A stretch of 64,000 nucleotides of DNA from CAMAVH01 sp036500145. Lineage in GTDB: Bacteria > Pseudomonadota > Alphaproteobacteria > SMXQ01. Positions 15,669-24,789 of the stretch are shown here, in pieces (position 1 is the stretch's first letter; every line of letters begins with the position of its first letter). The notes under the pieces are model-generated. The model was not told the DNA's origin, searched no databases, and saw nothing but the letters and a program-made list of their open reading frames with translations. A program made the translations under genes and the position numbers. The stretch is from positions 27,871 through 91,870 of the forward strand of contig DASYCO010000042.1 of NCBI GenBank assembly GCA_036500145.1, given 5' to 3'.

Positions 15669-16836
15669 CGGACCGAAGCCGAAGCTGCTCTTCCTCGTCA
15701 CCGAGGACTGGTACTTCTGTTCGCATCGCCTGCCCATCGCGCGCGCCGCGCGCGACGCCGGCTATGACGTGTGGGTGGCGACGCGCGTCGCCCAGCACGG
15801 CGCGGCGATCCGCGCCGAAGGCTTCGGCCTGATCCCGCTGACGCGCCTCGGGCGCAGCATGGGCAATCCGCTGCGCGAGCTGTCCGGCCTTGCCGAGGTG
15901 GTCGGCGTCTACCGCCAGGCGAAGCCTGACATCGTGCATCACGTGGCGATCAAGCCGGCGCTGTTCGGCTCGCTGGCCGCGCGCGTCGCCCAATATACCG
16001 GCGGGAGCGCGCCGCGCATGGTCAACGCCATCGCCGGCCTCGGCTTCATCTTCACCTCGCAGAGCCTGAAGGCCCGCCTGCTGCGCCCCGTCGTGCGCCT
16101 CGCCTTCCGCTGGCTGCTCGACCGCCGCAACGGGCGCGTCATCGTGCAGAACCCGGACGACGGACGCCTGCTGACCGAGGGCGGCCTGGTCTCGCCGGCG
16201 CGCCTCGTGCTGATCAAGGGTTCCGGCGTCGACCTCGCCCGCTTCGCCGCCACGCCCGAGCCGCGGGCCGACGCCGCCCATCCGCCCATCGCCACCCTGG
16301 TCTCCCGCATGATCTGGGACAAGGGCGTCGGCGTGCTGGTCGAGGCGGCCCGCCTGCTGCGCGCCCGCAACGTGTCCCTGCGCGTCCTGCTCGCCGGCAC
16401 CCCCGACCGCGAAAACGCCGCGGCGATCCCGGAAGAGCAGCTCCGCGCCTGGAACCAGGAAGGCGTTGTCGAATGGATCGGCTTTTGCGACGATGTGGCC
16501 AAGCTATGGCAGAATAGCCATATCGCCGTGCTGCCCTCGTGGTACGGCGAAGGCGTGCCAAAAAGCCTGCTGGAGGCGGCCGCCGCCGCCCGCCCGATGG
16601 TGGCGGTCGACGGCCCGGGATTGCGCGAAGTGGTGCAAGAGGGCGAGACCGGCCTGCTGGTGCCGCCGCGCGACGCGGCAGCCCTGGCCGACGCGCTGCA
16701 GCGCCTCGCCGAGGACGGCGCGCTGCGCCGCCAGATGGGACAGACGGCGCGGAGGCGCGCAGAGTCCGAATTCGGCGACGGCGCGGTGATCGACGCGACC
16801 TTGGCGCTGTACCGCGATTTGCTGAGCCGGGGCTGA
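15658..16836 (+). CDS. GT4-family glycosyltransferase (PglA/CapM-like)
   Basis: A 392-residue GT-B enzyme. The N-terminal strand is KLLFLVTEDWYFCSHRLPIA, with the His-rich DIVHHVAIKPALFGS typical of transferases that add the second sugar to undecaprenyl-linked glycans. The donor side has IKGSGVDLARF, ATLVSRMIWDKGV and the EX7E motif in YGEGVPKSLLEAAAAARPMV. It overlaps the preceding methyltransferase by 11 bp and is the last gene of the operon. Acting on lipid-linked intermediates at the cytosolic face of the inner membrane is inference from the PglA/CapM family. Confidence 0.9.
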   Translation: MAPDGPKPKLLFLVTEDWYFCSHRLPIARAARDAGYDVWVATRVAQHGAAIRAEGFGLIPLTRLGRSMGNPLRELSGLAEVVGVYRQAKPDIVHHVAIKPALFGSLAARVAQYTGGSAPRMVNAIAGLGFIFTSQSLKARLLRPVVRLAFRWLLDRRNGRVIVQNPDDGRLLTEGGLVSPARLVLIKGSGVDLARFAATPEPRADAAHPPIATLVSRMIWDKGVGVLVEAARLLRARNVSLRVLLAGTPDRENAAAIPEEQLRAWNQEGVVEWIGFCDDVAKLWQNSHIAVLPSWYGEGVPKSLLEAAAAARPMVAVDGPGLREVVQEGETGLLVPPRDAAALADALQRLAEDGALRRQMGQTARRRAESEFGDGAVIDATLALYRDLLSRG

Positions 16837-16901
16837 CAAGGGCCATAGGATCCGGGACTGACAAGGTCCGAGGGCCTAGGGCTGATAAGCTCCGCAGGAG
16901 A
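16830..16901. repeat. Three imperfect 24-25-bp direct repeats after the glycan operon
   Basis: Copies of GGGCTGACAAGG-type sequence start near 16830, 16854 and 16879, each followed by a similar purine-rich CC-TAGG or CCGAGG tail. The first contains the glycosyltransferase stop codon and the third leads into the ribosome binding site of the next gene. They look like a local duplication of the 3' end of the coding sequence. No hairpin with a T-run is present, so this is not an obvious terminator. Confidence 0.65.
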
Positions 16902-16912
16902 CGGGAGAGCTG

Positions 16913-18121
16913 ATGAGCGATCACGCGGCCATCAAGGAACGGCACAGGAAGGCGGCCCACGCGTCGCCGGCCCGCAACGGCGCCTTGACGCCGGGCCCGC
17001 GCGTCATCCGCGAGGCGAAGCCGGAGGACATCCCGGCGCTGCTGATGATCGAGCACCAGTCCTTCCCGACCGACCGCCTGTCGCAGCGCAGCTTCCGCTA
17101 CATGCTGTCGAAGGGCAACGCCACCACGCTGGTCGAGACCGACCGCGCGGGCGAGGTGCGCGGCTACGCCATGGTCTCCTTCCACCGCAACACGCCGCTG
17201 GCGCGCCTCTATTCCATCGCCGTCGCGCCGCGCTGGCGCGGCAAGGGCGTCGGGCGCGCCCTGATGCGCGCGGCGGAGGACGCGGCGCGTGAGGAGGCCT
17301 GCGCCTACCTGCGCCTGGAAGTGCGCGCCGAGGACAAGGACACCCAGGCCTTCTACCGCAAGCTCGGCTACCGGCCGTTCGGCTATCACAGCCAGTACTA
17401 CGACGACAACGCCGACGCCGTGCGCATGGACAAGATCATCGCGCCCGGCTTGGCGCCCAATGTCACGCGCGTGCCATATTACCGCCAGCGCCTCGACTTC
17501 ACCTGCGGCCCGGCCGCGGTGATGATGGGAATGCACGCCCTCGACCGCAAGCGCCCCATGACGGCGATCGAGGAACTGCGCATCTGGCGCGAGTCCACGA
17601 CGATCTTCATGACCCAGGGCCACGGCGGCTGCAGCCCGCACGGCCTGGCCCTGGCGGCCTTCAAGCGCGGCTTCGACGTCGAGCTCTACACCAACGACCG
17701 CGGCGTGCCCTTCGTCGAGACCGTGCGCAGCGAGCTGAAGCGCGACGTCATCCGCCAGGTCCACGCCGACTTCCTCGATGAACTCTCGAAGACCGCCGTG
17801 ACCCTGGTGCCGCGCGCGCTCAACCTGGCGCAGATGCGCGAGAAGTTCGACGCCGGCGGCATTCCCATCGTGCTGGTCTCGTCCTACCAGTTCGACCGGC
17901 GCAAGGAACTGCACTGGGTGGTTGTGACCGGCTTCGACGATACGTATGTTTACGTCCACGATCCTTACGTCGACGTGGCCGAAGCCAAGAGCCAGACCGA
18001 CCGCATGCACATCCCCGTGCCGCAGCGCACCTTCGACCGCATGGCGCGCTACGGCAAACGGCACAAGAAGGCCGCGCTGATCGTCAAGGCGCGGCCCGCC
18101 GGCGCCGACAAGACCAAGTGA
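16913..18121 (+). CDS. GNAT acetyltransferase fused to C39-like papain-fold peptidase
   Basis: A 402-residue two-domain protein. Residues about 28-165 are a GNAT domain with motif A in APRWRGKGVGRALM and the terminal AFYRKLGYRPFGY. Residues about 180-395 are a C39-like cysteine peptidase: FTCGPAAVMMGM carries the nucleophile Cys, and LHWVVVTGFDDTYVYVHDP carries the His and Asp. There is no signal peptide, so it acts in the cytosol. The family occurs next to RimK-like ATP-grasp ligases, as here (58 bp apart), in neighbourhoods proposed by comparative genomics to make or trim amide-linked peptides. One domain may acylate and the other cleave the same product. The product is unknown. GAGACGGGAGAG upstream provides the ribosome binding site. 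Confidence 0.9.
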   Translation: MSDHAAIKERHRKAAHASPARNGALTPGPRVIREAKPEDIPALLMIEHQSFPTDRLSQRSFRYMLSKGNATTLVETDRAGEVRGYAMVSFHRNTPLARLYSIAVAPRWRGKGVGRALMRAAEDAAREEACAYLRLEVRAEDKDTQAFYRKLGYRPFGYHSQYYDDNADAVRMDKIIAPGLAPNVTRVPYYRQRLDFTCGPAAVMMGMHALDRKRPMTAIEELRIWRESTTIFMTQGHGGCSPHGLALAAFKRGFDVELYTNDRGVPFVETVRSELKRDVIRQVHADFLDELSKTAVTLVPRALNLAQMREKFDAGGIPIVLVSSYQFDRRKELHWVVVTGFDDTYVYVHDPYVDVAEAKSQTDRMHIPVPQRTFDRMARYGKRHKKAALIVKARPAGADKTK

Positions 18122-18179
18122 GATTGAGCACCGCGTTCCCTAGCCGCTAGGCGACGCCCAGGAAAGGCACTTCGGCCCC

Positions 18180-19757
18180 ATGGTACAGCACGTGATCGTC
18201 GTCGACCGCGAGGAAGACTTCAAATGGCCGGGCCCCAACCGCCAGGTGCTGACGGCGAAGGACTTCGTGAAGGAGCCGGGCAAGAAGTACCCGACCTCGG
18301 CGCGCGTCATCAATCTCTGCCGCGACTATAGCTACCTCTCGCTCGGCTACTATTCGTCGCTGCTCGCGGAAGCGCGCGGCCAGAAGGTGATCCCCTCGGT
18401 CGAGGTCCTGCTCGACCTCAACTGGAAGCGCCTCTACCAGAACGAGCTGCCCGAGCTCAACGACCTGCTGCGCAAGACATTCTCGGGCGCCGACAGCGAC
18501 CCCGTGGGCTTCACCATCCACCTGTTCTTCGGCGCCTCCGACGACGTCCGCCTGCGCGAGGTGGCGCGGCGCGTCTTCGACCTGTTCCGCGCGCCGCTGC
18601 TTGCCGTCGACCTGCGCAACGGCAAGGAAGGCTGGGAGGTCATCTCCATCCGGCCGATCTCGATCAACGACCTGCCCGCCGGCCAGGAGGACGCCTTCGC
18701 GCTGTCCCTCGACCGCTACACGCGCACCGCCTGGCGCGCCGCCAAGCCCGACGTGCCGGCGGTCTATTCCATCGCCATCCTGCACAACCCGCAGGAGCGC
18801 CAGCCGCCGTCGAACGAGCGCGCCCTGAAGAAGTTCATCCGCATCGGCGAGCAGATGGGCGTCGAGATGGAGCTCATCACCCGCAAGGACTACAGCCGCC
18901 TGCCGGAGTTCGACGCGCTGTTCATCCGCGAGACCACCGACCTCGACGACCACACCTACCGCTTCGCGCGCAAGGCCGAGGACGAGGGCATGCCGGTGAT
19001 CGACAGCCCGCAGGCGATCCTGAAGTGCACCAACAAGATCTATCTCGCCGAGCTGCTCAACGCCAACGGCGTGCCGACGCCCAAGACCCTCACGCTCGAC
19101 CGCCGCCAGCTCGACCGCGTCGATTCCGAGTTCGGCTATCCGGTCGTCATCAAGATTCCCGACGGCTCATTCTCGCGCGGCGTGCACAAGGTGCAGAGCC
19201 GCGAGGAGCTCAACGAGCTGGCCGACAAGCTGTTCGAGGAATCCGACCTGATCCTCGCCCAGGAGTTCATGCAGACGGAGTACGACTGGCGCGTCGGCGT
19301 GCTCGACCGCAAGCCGATCTACGTCTGCCAGTACTTCATGGCCAAGGGCCACTGGCAGGTGCTGAAGTACCATGGCGCCGCCATCGACGGCGCCAACTAC
19401 GACGAAGGCGACGACAAGTCCTTCTCGGTCGAGAACGCGCCACGCGAGGTGATCGACGTCGCCACCAAGGCGGCGAGCCTGATCGGCGACGGACTGCACG
19501 GCGTCGACCTCAAGCAGACGCCGAACGGCGTCTACGTCATCGAGATCAACGACAACCCGAACATCGACGCCGGCGTCGAAGACGCCGTGCTGAAGGACGA
19601 CCTTTATCGCCTGATCGTGCGCGACTTCATCCGCCGCATCGAGAAGCGCACCGCCACCCTGCCGGCCGCGGCGCGGCCGGTGGCCTTCCCGAGCGCCGCC
19701 CCCCTCGAGGACACGGCCGCCGCCGCGACGCCCCAGAGCGACCGCGCCGCATCCTGA
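18180..19757 (+). CDS. RimK-like ATP-grasp ligase with N-terminal RLAN-type domain
   Basis: A 525-residue amidoligase. The N-terminal 200 or so residues (begins VQHVIVVDREEDFKWPG, with INLCRDYSYLSLGYYSSLLAEARG) match the RimK-like ATP-grasp N-terminal domain. A pre-ATP-grasp Rossmann-like region follows (LFIRETTDLDDHTYRFARKA), then the ATP-grasp fold with VVIKIPDGSFSRGVHK, ILAQEFMQTEYDWRVGVLD and metal ligands in VIEINDNPNIDAG (about residue 445). Such enzymes join amino acids to a carboxylate using ATP. The tail from about 490 is Ala/Pro-rich and probably disordered. Coupled with the GNAT-peptidase gene, it probably forms a two-gene modification system. The target is unknown. Confidence 0.9.
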   Translation: MVQHVIVVDREEDFKWPGPNRQVLTAKDFVKEPGKKYPTSARVINLCRDYSYLSLGYYSSLLAEARGQKVIPSVEVLLDLNWKRLYQNELPELNDLLRKTFSGADSDPVGFTIHLFFGASDDVRLREVARRVFDLFRAPLLAVDLRNGKEGWEVISIRPISINDLPAGQEDAFALSLDRYTRTAWRAAKPDVPAVYSIAILHNPQERQPPSNERALKKFIRIGEQMGVEMELITRKDYSRLPEFDALFIRETTDLDDHTYRFARKAEDEGMPVIDSPQAILKCTNKIYLAELLNANGVPTPKTLTLDRRQLDRVDSEFGYPVVIKIPDGSFSRGVHKVQSREELNELADKLFEESDLILAQEFMQTEYDWRVGVLDRKPIYVCQYFMAKGHWQVLKYHGAAIDGANYDEGDDKSFSVENAPREVIDVATKAASLIGDGLHGVDLKQTPNGVYVIEINDNPNIDAGVEDAVLKDDLYRLIVRDFIRRIEKRTATLPAAARPVAFPSAAPLEDTAAAATPQSDRAAS

Positions 19758-19867
19758 CCCTGCCGCCCTGCCACGCGGGCCGCGAGCGTTGGCGGCCCCT
19801 TCTTCGCCGTTGTATCCTTCGCCGTCGCATCCTTCGCCGATCCGCAAAACATGAGGCCGTGCCCGCC

Positions 19868-20890
19868 ATGACTCATCCGTTCCGCCTTCCGCTCTTCGCC
19901 GCCGCCTGGCTGGCCCTAGCCCTGTCGGGAGCCGCCCCCGCCCTCGCCCAGGCGCCTTCGAGCCGCGAGAAGGTCAGCTTCGGCACCGACTGGCGCGCCC
20001 AGGCCGAGCATGGCGGCTTCTACCAGGCGCTCGCCAAGGGCTTCTACGCCGCGCACGGCCTCGACGTGTCGCTTCGCCAGGGCGGCCCGCAGATCAACCA
20101 CGCACAGCTGCTCGCCGCCGGCCGCGTCGACTTCAGCCTGTCCTCCAACTCCTTCATCGCGCTGAACTACACGCGTGAGCGCATTCCGATGGTCGCCGTG
20201 GCCGCCTTCTTCCAGAAGGACCCGTCGGTGCTGATCGCCCATCCCGGCCAGGGCAACGACACGCTGGAAGCGCTCAAGGGCAAGCCGATCTACATCGGCA
20301 GCGACACGCGCGTCGGCTCCTGGCTCTTCCTGCGCGCGCGCTTCGGCTACGACAACGCCCAGATCCGCCCCTACACCTTCAACATCGCGCCCTTCCTCAC
20401 CAACCCGGCGGCGATCCAGCAGGGCTATCTCGGCAGCGAGCCCTATCTCATTGAGCAGCAGGGCATCAGGCCGGTCGTCATGCTGTTCGCCGATTCGGGC
20501 TATTCGAGCTACGGCGCGGTGATCGAGACCTCGCGCAAGATGGCCAACGAGAAGCCCGCCGTGGTCCAGGCCTTCGTCGACGCCTCCATCGAGGGCTGGT
20601 ACGACTATCTCTACGGCGATCCGTCGCCCGGCAACGCCCTGATCAAGAAGGACAACCCGGAGATGACCGACGCGCTGCTCGCCTACGGGCGCGGCAAGCT
20701 GATCGACTACGGCATCGTCGATTCGGGCGACACGCAAGGCGCCGGCATCGGCGCCATGAGCGCCAACCGCTGGCAGGACTTCTTCGACATGATGGTCGGC
20801 GAGAACCTCTACCCGCGCGAGATGGACGTCACCGAGGCCTACACCCTGCAGTTCGTCAACAAGCGGGTCGGCATCGAGCGCAAGCCCTGA
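19868..20890 (+). CDS. NMT1/THI5-type ABC transporter substrate-binding protein
   Basis: A 340-residue periplasmic binding protein with an N-terminal signal peptide (hydrophobic core LFAAAWLALALSG, cleavage after ALAQ-like ALA at about residue 28). The NMT1/THI5-like fold is seen in VSFGTDWRAQAEHGGFYQALAKGFY, followed by GLDVSLRQGGPQINHAQLLAAGRVDFSL in pieces, which is characteristic of importers for pyrimidine precursors, riboflavin, nitrate or sulfonates. The first-hit similarity is to pyrimidine-type ThiY/RibY proteins. A thiamine role cannot be confirmed, and no riboswitch is visible in the 110-bp leader. ATPase and permease genes follow in order. Confidence 0.9.
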   Translation: MTHPFRLPLFAAAWLALALSGAAPALAQAPSSREKVSFGTDWRAQAEHGGFYQALAKGFYAAHGLDVSLRQGGPQINHAQLLAAGRVDFSLSSNSFIALNYTRERIPMVAVAAFFQKDPSVLIAHPGQGNDTLEALKGKPIYIGSDTRVGSWLFLRARFGYDNAQIRPYTFNIAPFLTNPAAIQQGYLGSEPYLIEQQGIRPVVMLFADSGYSSYGAVIETSRKMANEKPAVVQAFVDASIEGWYDYLYGDPSPGNALIKKDNPEMTDALLAYGRGKLIDYGIVDSGDTQGAGIGAMSANRWQDFFDMMVGENLYPREMDVTEAYTLQFVNKRVGIERKP

Positions 20891-20924
20891 GCTGCTGCGC
20901 CGACGAGGCCAAGGTGAACGCGAC

Positions 20925-21692
20925 ATGAGCGCAAGCCCGACGCTGCTGCGCCTGCAAGGGCTCTCGCACCGCTATCCGACCGGCCTGCTCGCCCTCGACG
21001 GCGTCAGCCTCGACGTCGGCGCCGGCGACTTCTTCAGCCTGCTCGGCCCTTCGGGCTGCGGCAAGTCGACGCTGCTGCGCCTGGCCGCCGGCCTGGAGAC
21101 GCCGACCGGCGGGCGCATCGACTGGCCCGGCGGACGGCCGACGCCGGGCGACGTCGGCTTCGTCTTCCAGGAGCCGACGCTGATGCCCTGGGCCAGCGTC
21201 ACCGACAACGTGCGCCTGCCGCTTCGCTTGACGGGGCGCGACAGCCGCACGCCGGACGTCGCCGCCGCCCTCGACCTGGTGGGCCTGCGCGAGTTCGCCG
21301 ACGCCTATCCGCGCGAGCTGTCGGGCGGCATGAAGATGCGCGTCTCGCTCGCGCGCGCGCTCGTCACCAAGCCGCGCCTGCTGCTGCTCGACGAGCCCTT
21401 CGCGGCGCTCGACGAGATCACGCGCTTTCGCCTCAACGAAGACCTGCTGCGCATCTGGCGGACGCAGGGCTGCACCGTGATCTTCGTCACCCACAGCGTC
21501 TTCGAGGCGGCCTTCCTGTCGCAGCGCGTCGCCATCATGTCGGCGCGCCCGGGCCGCATCGTCGCCGACGAGGCCATCGACCTGCCGGGCGAGCGCGACG
21601 CGACGCTGCGCACGGATGCCGCCTACGGCGCGATCTGCCGCAAGCTCTCGGACCGCCTCGCCCAGGCCATGCATGGCGAGGCCGCCCTATGA
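20925..21692 (+). CDS. ABC transporter ATP-binding protein (SsuB/TauB/ThiZ type)
   Basis: A 255-residue cytosolic ATPase. It has Walker A GPSGCGKST (about residue 40), Q-loop VFQEPTLMPW, signature LSGGMKMRVSLARAL, Walker B LLLLDEPFAALDE and H-loop VTHSVFEA. The QEPTLMPW form is typical of nitrate/sulfonate/taurine/pyrimidine importers. It couples to the downstream permease, whose ATG lies 3 bp before its stop (ATGA overlap at 21689). Substrate is set by the upstream binding protein and is not known. Confidence 0.93.
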   Translation: MSASPTLLRLQGLSHRYPTGLLALDGVSLDVGAGDFFSLLGPSGCGKSTLLRLAAGLETPTGGRIDWPGGRPTPGDVGFVFQEPTLMPWASVTDNVRLPLRLTGRDSRTPDVAAALDLVGLREFADAYPRELSGGMKMRVSLARALVTKPRLLLLDEPFAALDEITRFRLNEDLLRIWRTQGCTVIFVTHSVFEAAFLSQRVAIMSARPGRIVADEAIDLPGERDATLRTDAAYGAICRKLSDRLAQAMHGEAAL

Positions 21693-22471
21693 GGAGACTG
21701 CTCTACCGTCTTGCGCCGCTGTTCCTCGGCCTGATCGGCTTGGTCCTCTGGGAAGGGCTGACGCGCCATTTCGACGTGCCGGTCTACGTGCTGCCCGGCC
21801 CTGTCGTCATCGCCGAGACCCTGTGGACCGACGGCGCCGGCCTGCTCGGGGCGCTCTGGTTCACCTTGCGCATCACCCTGCTGGCCCTGCTCGCCGCGAC
21901 CGTCGGCGGCGTGCTGCTCGCCGTCGTCATGGCGCAGTCGCGCGTCATCGAGCGCAGCCTGTTTCCCTATGCCGTCATCGCCCAGGTGACGCCGGTCGTC
22001 GCCATCGCGCCGCTCATCATCATCTGGTCGAACGACAACACCACGCTGGCGCTCGTCATCTGCGCCTGGATCGTCGCCTTCTTCCCGATCGCCGCCAACA
22101 CCATGACGGGACTGAACGCGGCGGAGAAGAACCTGCACGACCTCTTCCGGCTCTACGGCGCCAACCGCTGGCAGACCCTGGCGCTACTGCGCGCGCCCGC
22201 CGCCCTGCCCTATTTCCTGACCGGCCTGCGCATCAGCGGCGGGCTCTCGCTGGTCGGCGCGGTGGTGGCGGAGTTCGTCGCCGGCACCGGCGGGGCCGAG
22301 ACGGGGCTGGCCTTCCGCATTCTCGAATCGGGCTATCGCCTGCAGATTCCCCGGCTGTTCGCCGCCCTCGTGCTGCTCGCCGCCGCCGGCATCGCCATAT
22401 ACGTGGCGCTCGACCTGCTGTCGCGGCTCGTCTTGCGCCGCTGGCACGACAGCGCGGTCAGGCGGGACTAG
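21689..22471 (+). CDS. ABC transporter permease (SsuC/ThiX type)
   Basis: A 260-residue inner-membrane permease with about six hydrophobic segments and the EAA-type cytoplasmic loop FRLYGANRWQTLALLRAPAALP, in pieces, that docks on the ATPase. The start overlaps the ATPase stop. Its 3' end overlaps the convergent MFS gene by 14 bp, so transcription of the two must interfere or terminate within coding sequence. It completes a binding protein-ATPase-permease importer of the same family as alkanesulfonate and hydroxymethylpyrimidine systems. Confidence 0.92.
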   Translation: MRRLLYRLAPLFLGLIGLVLWEGLTRHFDVPVYVLPGPVVIAETLWTDGAGLLGALWFTLRITLLALLAATVGGVLLAVVMAQSRVIERSLFPYAVIAQVTPVVAIAPLIIIWSNDNTTLALVICAWIVAFFPIAANTMTGLNAAEKNLHDLFRLYGANRWQTLALLRAPAALPYFLTGLRISGGLSLVGAVVAEFVAGTGGAETGLAFRILESGYRLQIPRLFAALVLLAAAGIAIYVALDLLSRLVLRRWHDSAVRRD

Positions 22472-23759
22472 CTCCCGGCGGCTGCGCAGGCGGCGTTTCG
22501 GGCGGCGGCGGCTCGGGCCGCGGGTCTTGCGGCGTCTCGTCCGTGCGCGGATCGAGGGTCACCACGGCGAGCGAACTCTCCGGCACCGGCACGAAGCTGC
22601 CGCGCTCTTCCGGCGCCGCGGGCGCGCGCTGGCGGATGCGGTAGAGCACGAAGGCGAGCATGATCGCATGGATCGCCGCCGTGTAGACGAACAGTCCCGA
22701 CGGACCCAGCAGGCTCATGGCGGCGGACGCGAACAGCGGGCCGATGGCCGAACCGATGCCGTTGGCGAGCAGCAGGCCGCTCGACGCCTCGACGAACTCG
22801 TCCTTGGCCATCATGTCGTTGGCGTGGGCGACGCAGAGCGCATAGAGCGGAAAGGCACAGGCGCCGAACAGCACCGCGAAGGGAAAGATCGCCCGCGTCC
22901 ACAGGCCGCCGAAGATCGCCAGCGCCAGGCCGGCGCAGACCGCCAGGCCGCTGGCGAGCGCGAGCACCTCGCGACGGTCGCGGCTGTCCGACAGGCGGCC
23001 GAAGGGCCATTGCGCCAACGCGCCGCCGATCACCGTCAGGCCCATGAAGGTGGCGAGGCTCGTGAGGTCGAGGCCTTCGCCAGTGGCGTAGAGCGCGCCG
23101 AGCGACCAGAAGGGGCCGTTGGCGAGGCCGACGATGGCGCAGCCGACGATGCCGACGGGCGACAGATGATAAAGATGCCGCGGACGCAGCCGCACGGCGG
23201 CGATGGGGGCCGGCGCCTGCGCGCGGGTCAGCGCGATCGGCACGGCGGCGAGCGAGACGAGGATCGAGGCCAGCGCGAAGAGCGGAAAGGCCGCCGGGTC
23301 GTAGAGCGTGATCATGAACTGGCCGATGGTGATCACGGTCAGGTTGATGAAGGTGTAGATGCCGAAGATCGCGCCGCGCGTCTGGTTGGTGGCGCGGTCG
23401 TTGAGCCAGCTCTCGATCACCAGGTAGAGCCCTGCGAAGCAGAAGCCGGTGAGTGCCCGCGCCGGCCACCAGACGTAGAGCGACAGGAACATGGCGTGGA
23501 TCAGCGCCACAGTGGCCGCCACCGCGACCATGGCGGTGAAGGCGCGGATATGGCCGACGGCGCGTACGGCGTAGGGGCAGAGCACGCAGCCGAGCGCGAA
23601 GCCCATGTAGTAGAACGAGCCCATGACGCCGATGCCGAAGGTCGAGAAATGCTCGATCTCGGCGCGCACCGGCAGCAGCGTGCCCTGCAGCCCGTTGCCC
23701 ATGAGCAAGAGCGCGACGCTGAGCAGCAGCGCGCCGACCGGCGCGATCATGGCCAGCAT
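22458..23759 (-). CDS. MFS transporter (YcaD-like)
   Basis: A 433-residue major facilitator protein with about 12 hydrophobic segments. Features are an N-terminal half with FYYMGFALGCVLCPYAVRAVGHIR, in pieces (motif A region), LTGFCFAGLYLVIESWLND, which is typical of the YcaD/UhpC-like group, and a second motif A-like GRLSDSRDRREVL between the halves. The C-terminal 60 or so residues are hydrophilic and Pro/Glu-rich (PRPEPPPPETPP). The longer frame to 23969 adds an implausible Arg-rich leader, so MLAMIAPVG at 23759 is chosen. Substrate unknown. Confidence 0.88.
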   Translation of the reverse strand: MLAMIAPVGALLLSVALLLMGNGLQGTLLPVRAEIEHFSTFGIGVMGSFYYMGFALGCVLCPYAVRAVGHIRAFTAMVAVAATVALIHAMFLSLYVWWPARALTGFCFAGLYLVIESWLNDRATNQTRGAIFGIYTFINLTVITIGQFMITLYDPAAFPLFALASILVSLAAVPIALTRAQAPAPIAAVRLRPRHLYHLSPVGIVGCAIVGLANGPFWSLGALYATGEGLDLTSLATFMGLTVIGGALAQWPFGRLSDSRDRREVLALASGLAVCAGLALAIFGGLWTRAIFPFAVLFGACAFPLYALCVAHANDMMAKDEFVEASSGLLLANGIGSAIGPLFASAAMSLLGPSGLFVYTAAIHAIMLAFVLYRIRQRAPAAPEERGSFVPVPESSLAVVTLDPRTDETPQDPRPEPPPPETPPAQPPGASPA

Positions 23760-24062
23760 GAGCAGCTCCCGGAGGCGGACAGGCCGCGCGGATGTGGACG
23801 ATTCGATGGGCGGAGATCGTCGCGCATGGCCTTTATGTTGGCGGCGCGGCGCGGCGATGCAACCGTCGAATTCGTGGGATCTCCGTGAGCGCTGGCGCGT
23901 CACGAGAACCGCGTGGCGCGTCCTTCGCCGGGCGGCGCTTCCTGTGCGAGATCGTTTCCAGGCGAACAAGCCCAGGGCGAGCGGTTCGGCTGAATTATAG
24001 GCAGGCGCGCATCTTGCCCGTTATTTAATCATTTTTCTTATAAAACAAGAACTTAGGGGAAA
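23760..24062. promoter_or_regulatory. Leader region of the MFS gene
   Basis: About 300 bp without a convincing gene. On the minus strand a TATAAT hexamer lies at 23994-23999, with no good -35 partner. Next to it is an AT-rich stretch (24025-24055) containing TTCTT-GTTTTAT-AAGAA, which could end the acetyltransferase transcript. This placement would leave a 5' leader of about 230 nt for the MFS gene. No conserved RNA structure was recognised. Confidence 0.35.
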
Positions 24063-24647
24063 TCAGCGGCCTGGATTGCCGTCCGGCGGCTGGGCCGAAC
24101 CCTCGCCCAGGGGCCGCTGCATCAGCACCGAATCGACCCAGCGGCCGAACTTGAAGCCGACGGCAGGCAGCAGGCCGGCCGGCTTGAAGCCGAGCGCCGT
24201 ATGCAGGCCGATGGAGGCGGCGTTGGCGCTGTCGCCGATCACCGCCACCATCTGGCGGTAGCCGAGGGCGGCGCAGCCCTCGATCACGGCAGCCAGCACG
24301 GCGCGCCCGACGCCCTGGCCGCGCGCCGCGTCGGCGACGTAGATCGAGTTCTCCACCGTATGGCGGTAGGCGGCGCGGGCGCGGTAGGGCGCGGCGTAGC
24401 CGAAGCCCAGCAGCCGGCCGTCCGCCTCGGCGACCAGGTAGGGCAGGCCGCGGCCGGCCACGTCCGCATGGCGCCGCGCCATTTCCGCCACGTCGGGCGG
24501 GTCGATCTCGAAAGTCGCCAGGCTGGTCCGCACGTGATGGGCGTAGATCGCCTGGATTCCGGCCATGTCGGCGGCGGCGGCCGGGCGCACGGCGAGGGTG
24601 CCGGCAGCGGGACGCGGCGACAGGCTGGAAGCGGCGGAATCGGTCAT
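24063..24647 (-). CDS. GNAT N-acetyltransferase (phosphinothricin/methionine-sulfoximine type)
   Basis: A 194-residue cytosolic acetyltransferase. The Pat/MddA-type sequence runs from VRPAAAADMAGIQAIYAHHV through SLATFEIDPPD and the acetyl-CoA motif YVADAARGQGVGRAVLAAVI to the family C-terminus HTALGFKPAG...GRWVDSVLMQRPL. Such enzymes acetylate L-methionine sulfoximine or sulfone and related glutamine-synthetase inhibitors. In the native host the physiological substrate is often unclear. It is divergent from the carbonic anhydrase gene, 142 bp away. Confidence 0.9.
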   Translation of the reverse strand: MTDSAASSLSPRPAAGTLAVRPAAAADMAGIQAIYAHHVRTSLATFEIDPPDVAEMARRHADVAGRGLPYLVAEADGRLLGFGYAAPYRARAAYRHTVENSIYVADAARGQGVGRAVLAAVIEGCAALGYRQMVAVIGDSANAASIGLHTALGFKPAGLLPAVGFKFGRWVDSVLMQRPLGEGSAQPPDGNPGR

Positions 24648-24789
24648 GGAACGGACGGTCTGGGGCGCGGCGGGAAGGGGCTGGAAGGCCCGAGAAGTCT
24701 AGCAGCTTCACCCCTGAGATGTTAGTCCTTGCGCGCCGCCGGGACCGCCCCGCGCGGCCGCGGCCGCGACCTTCAGGAGACAGTTTCGG

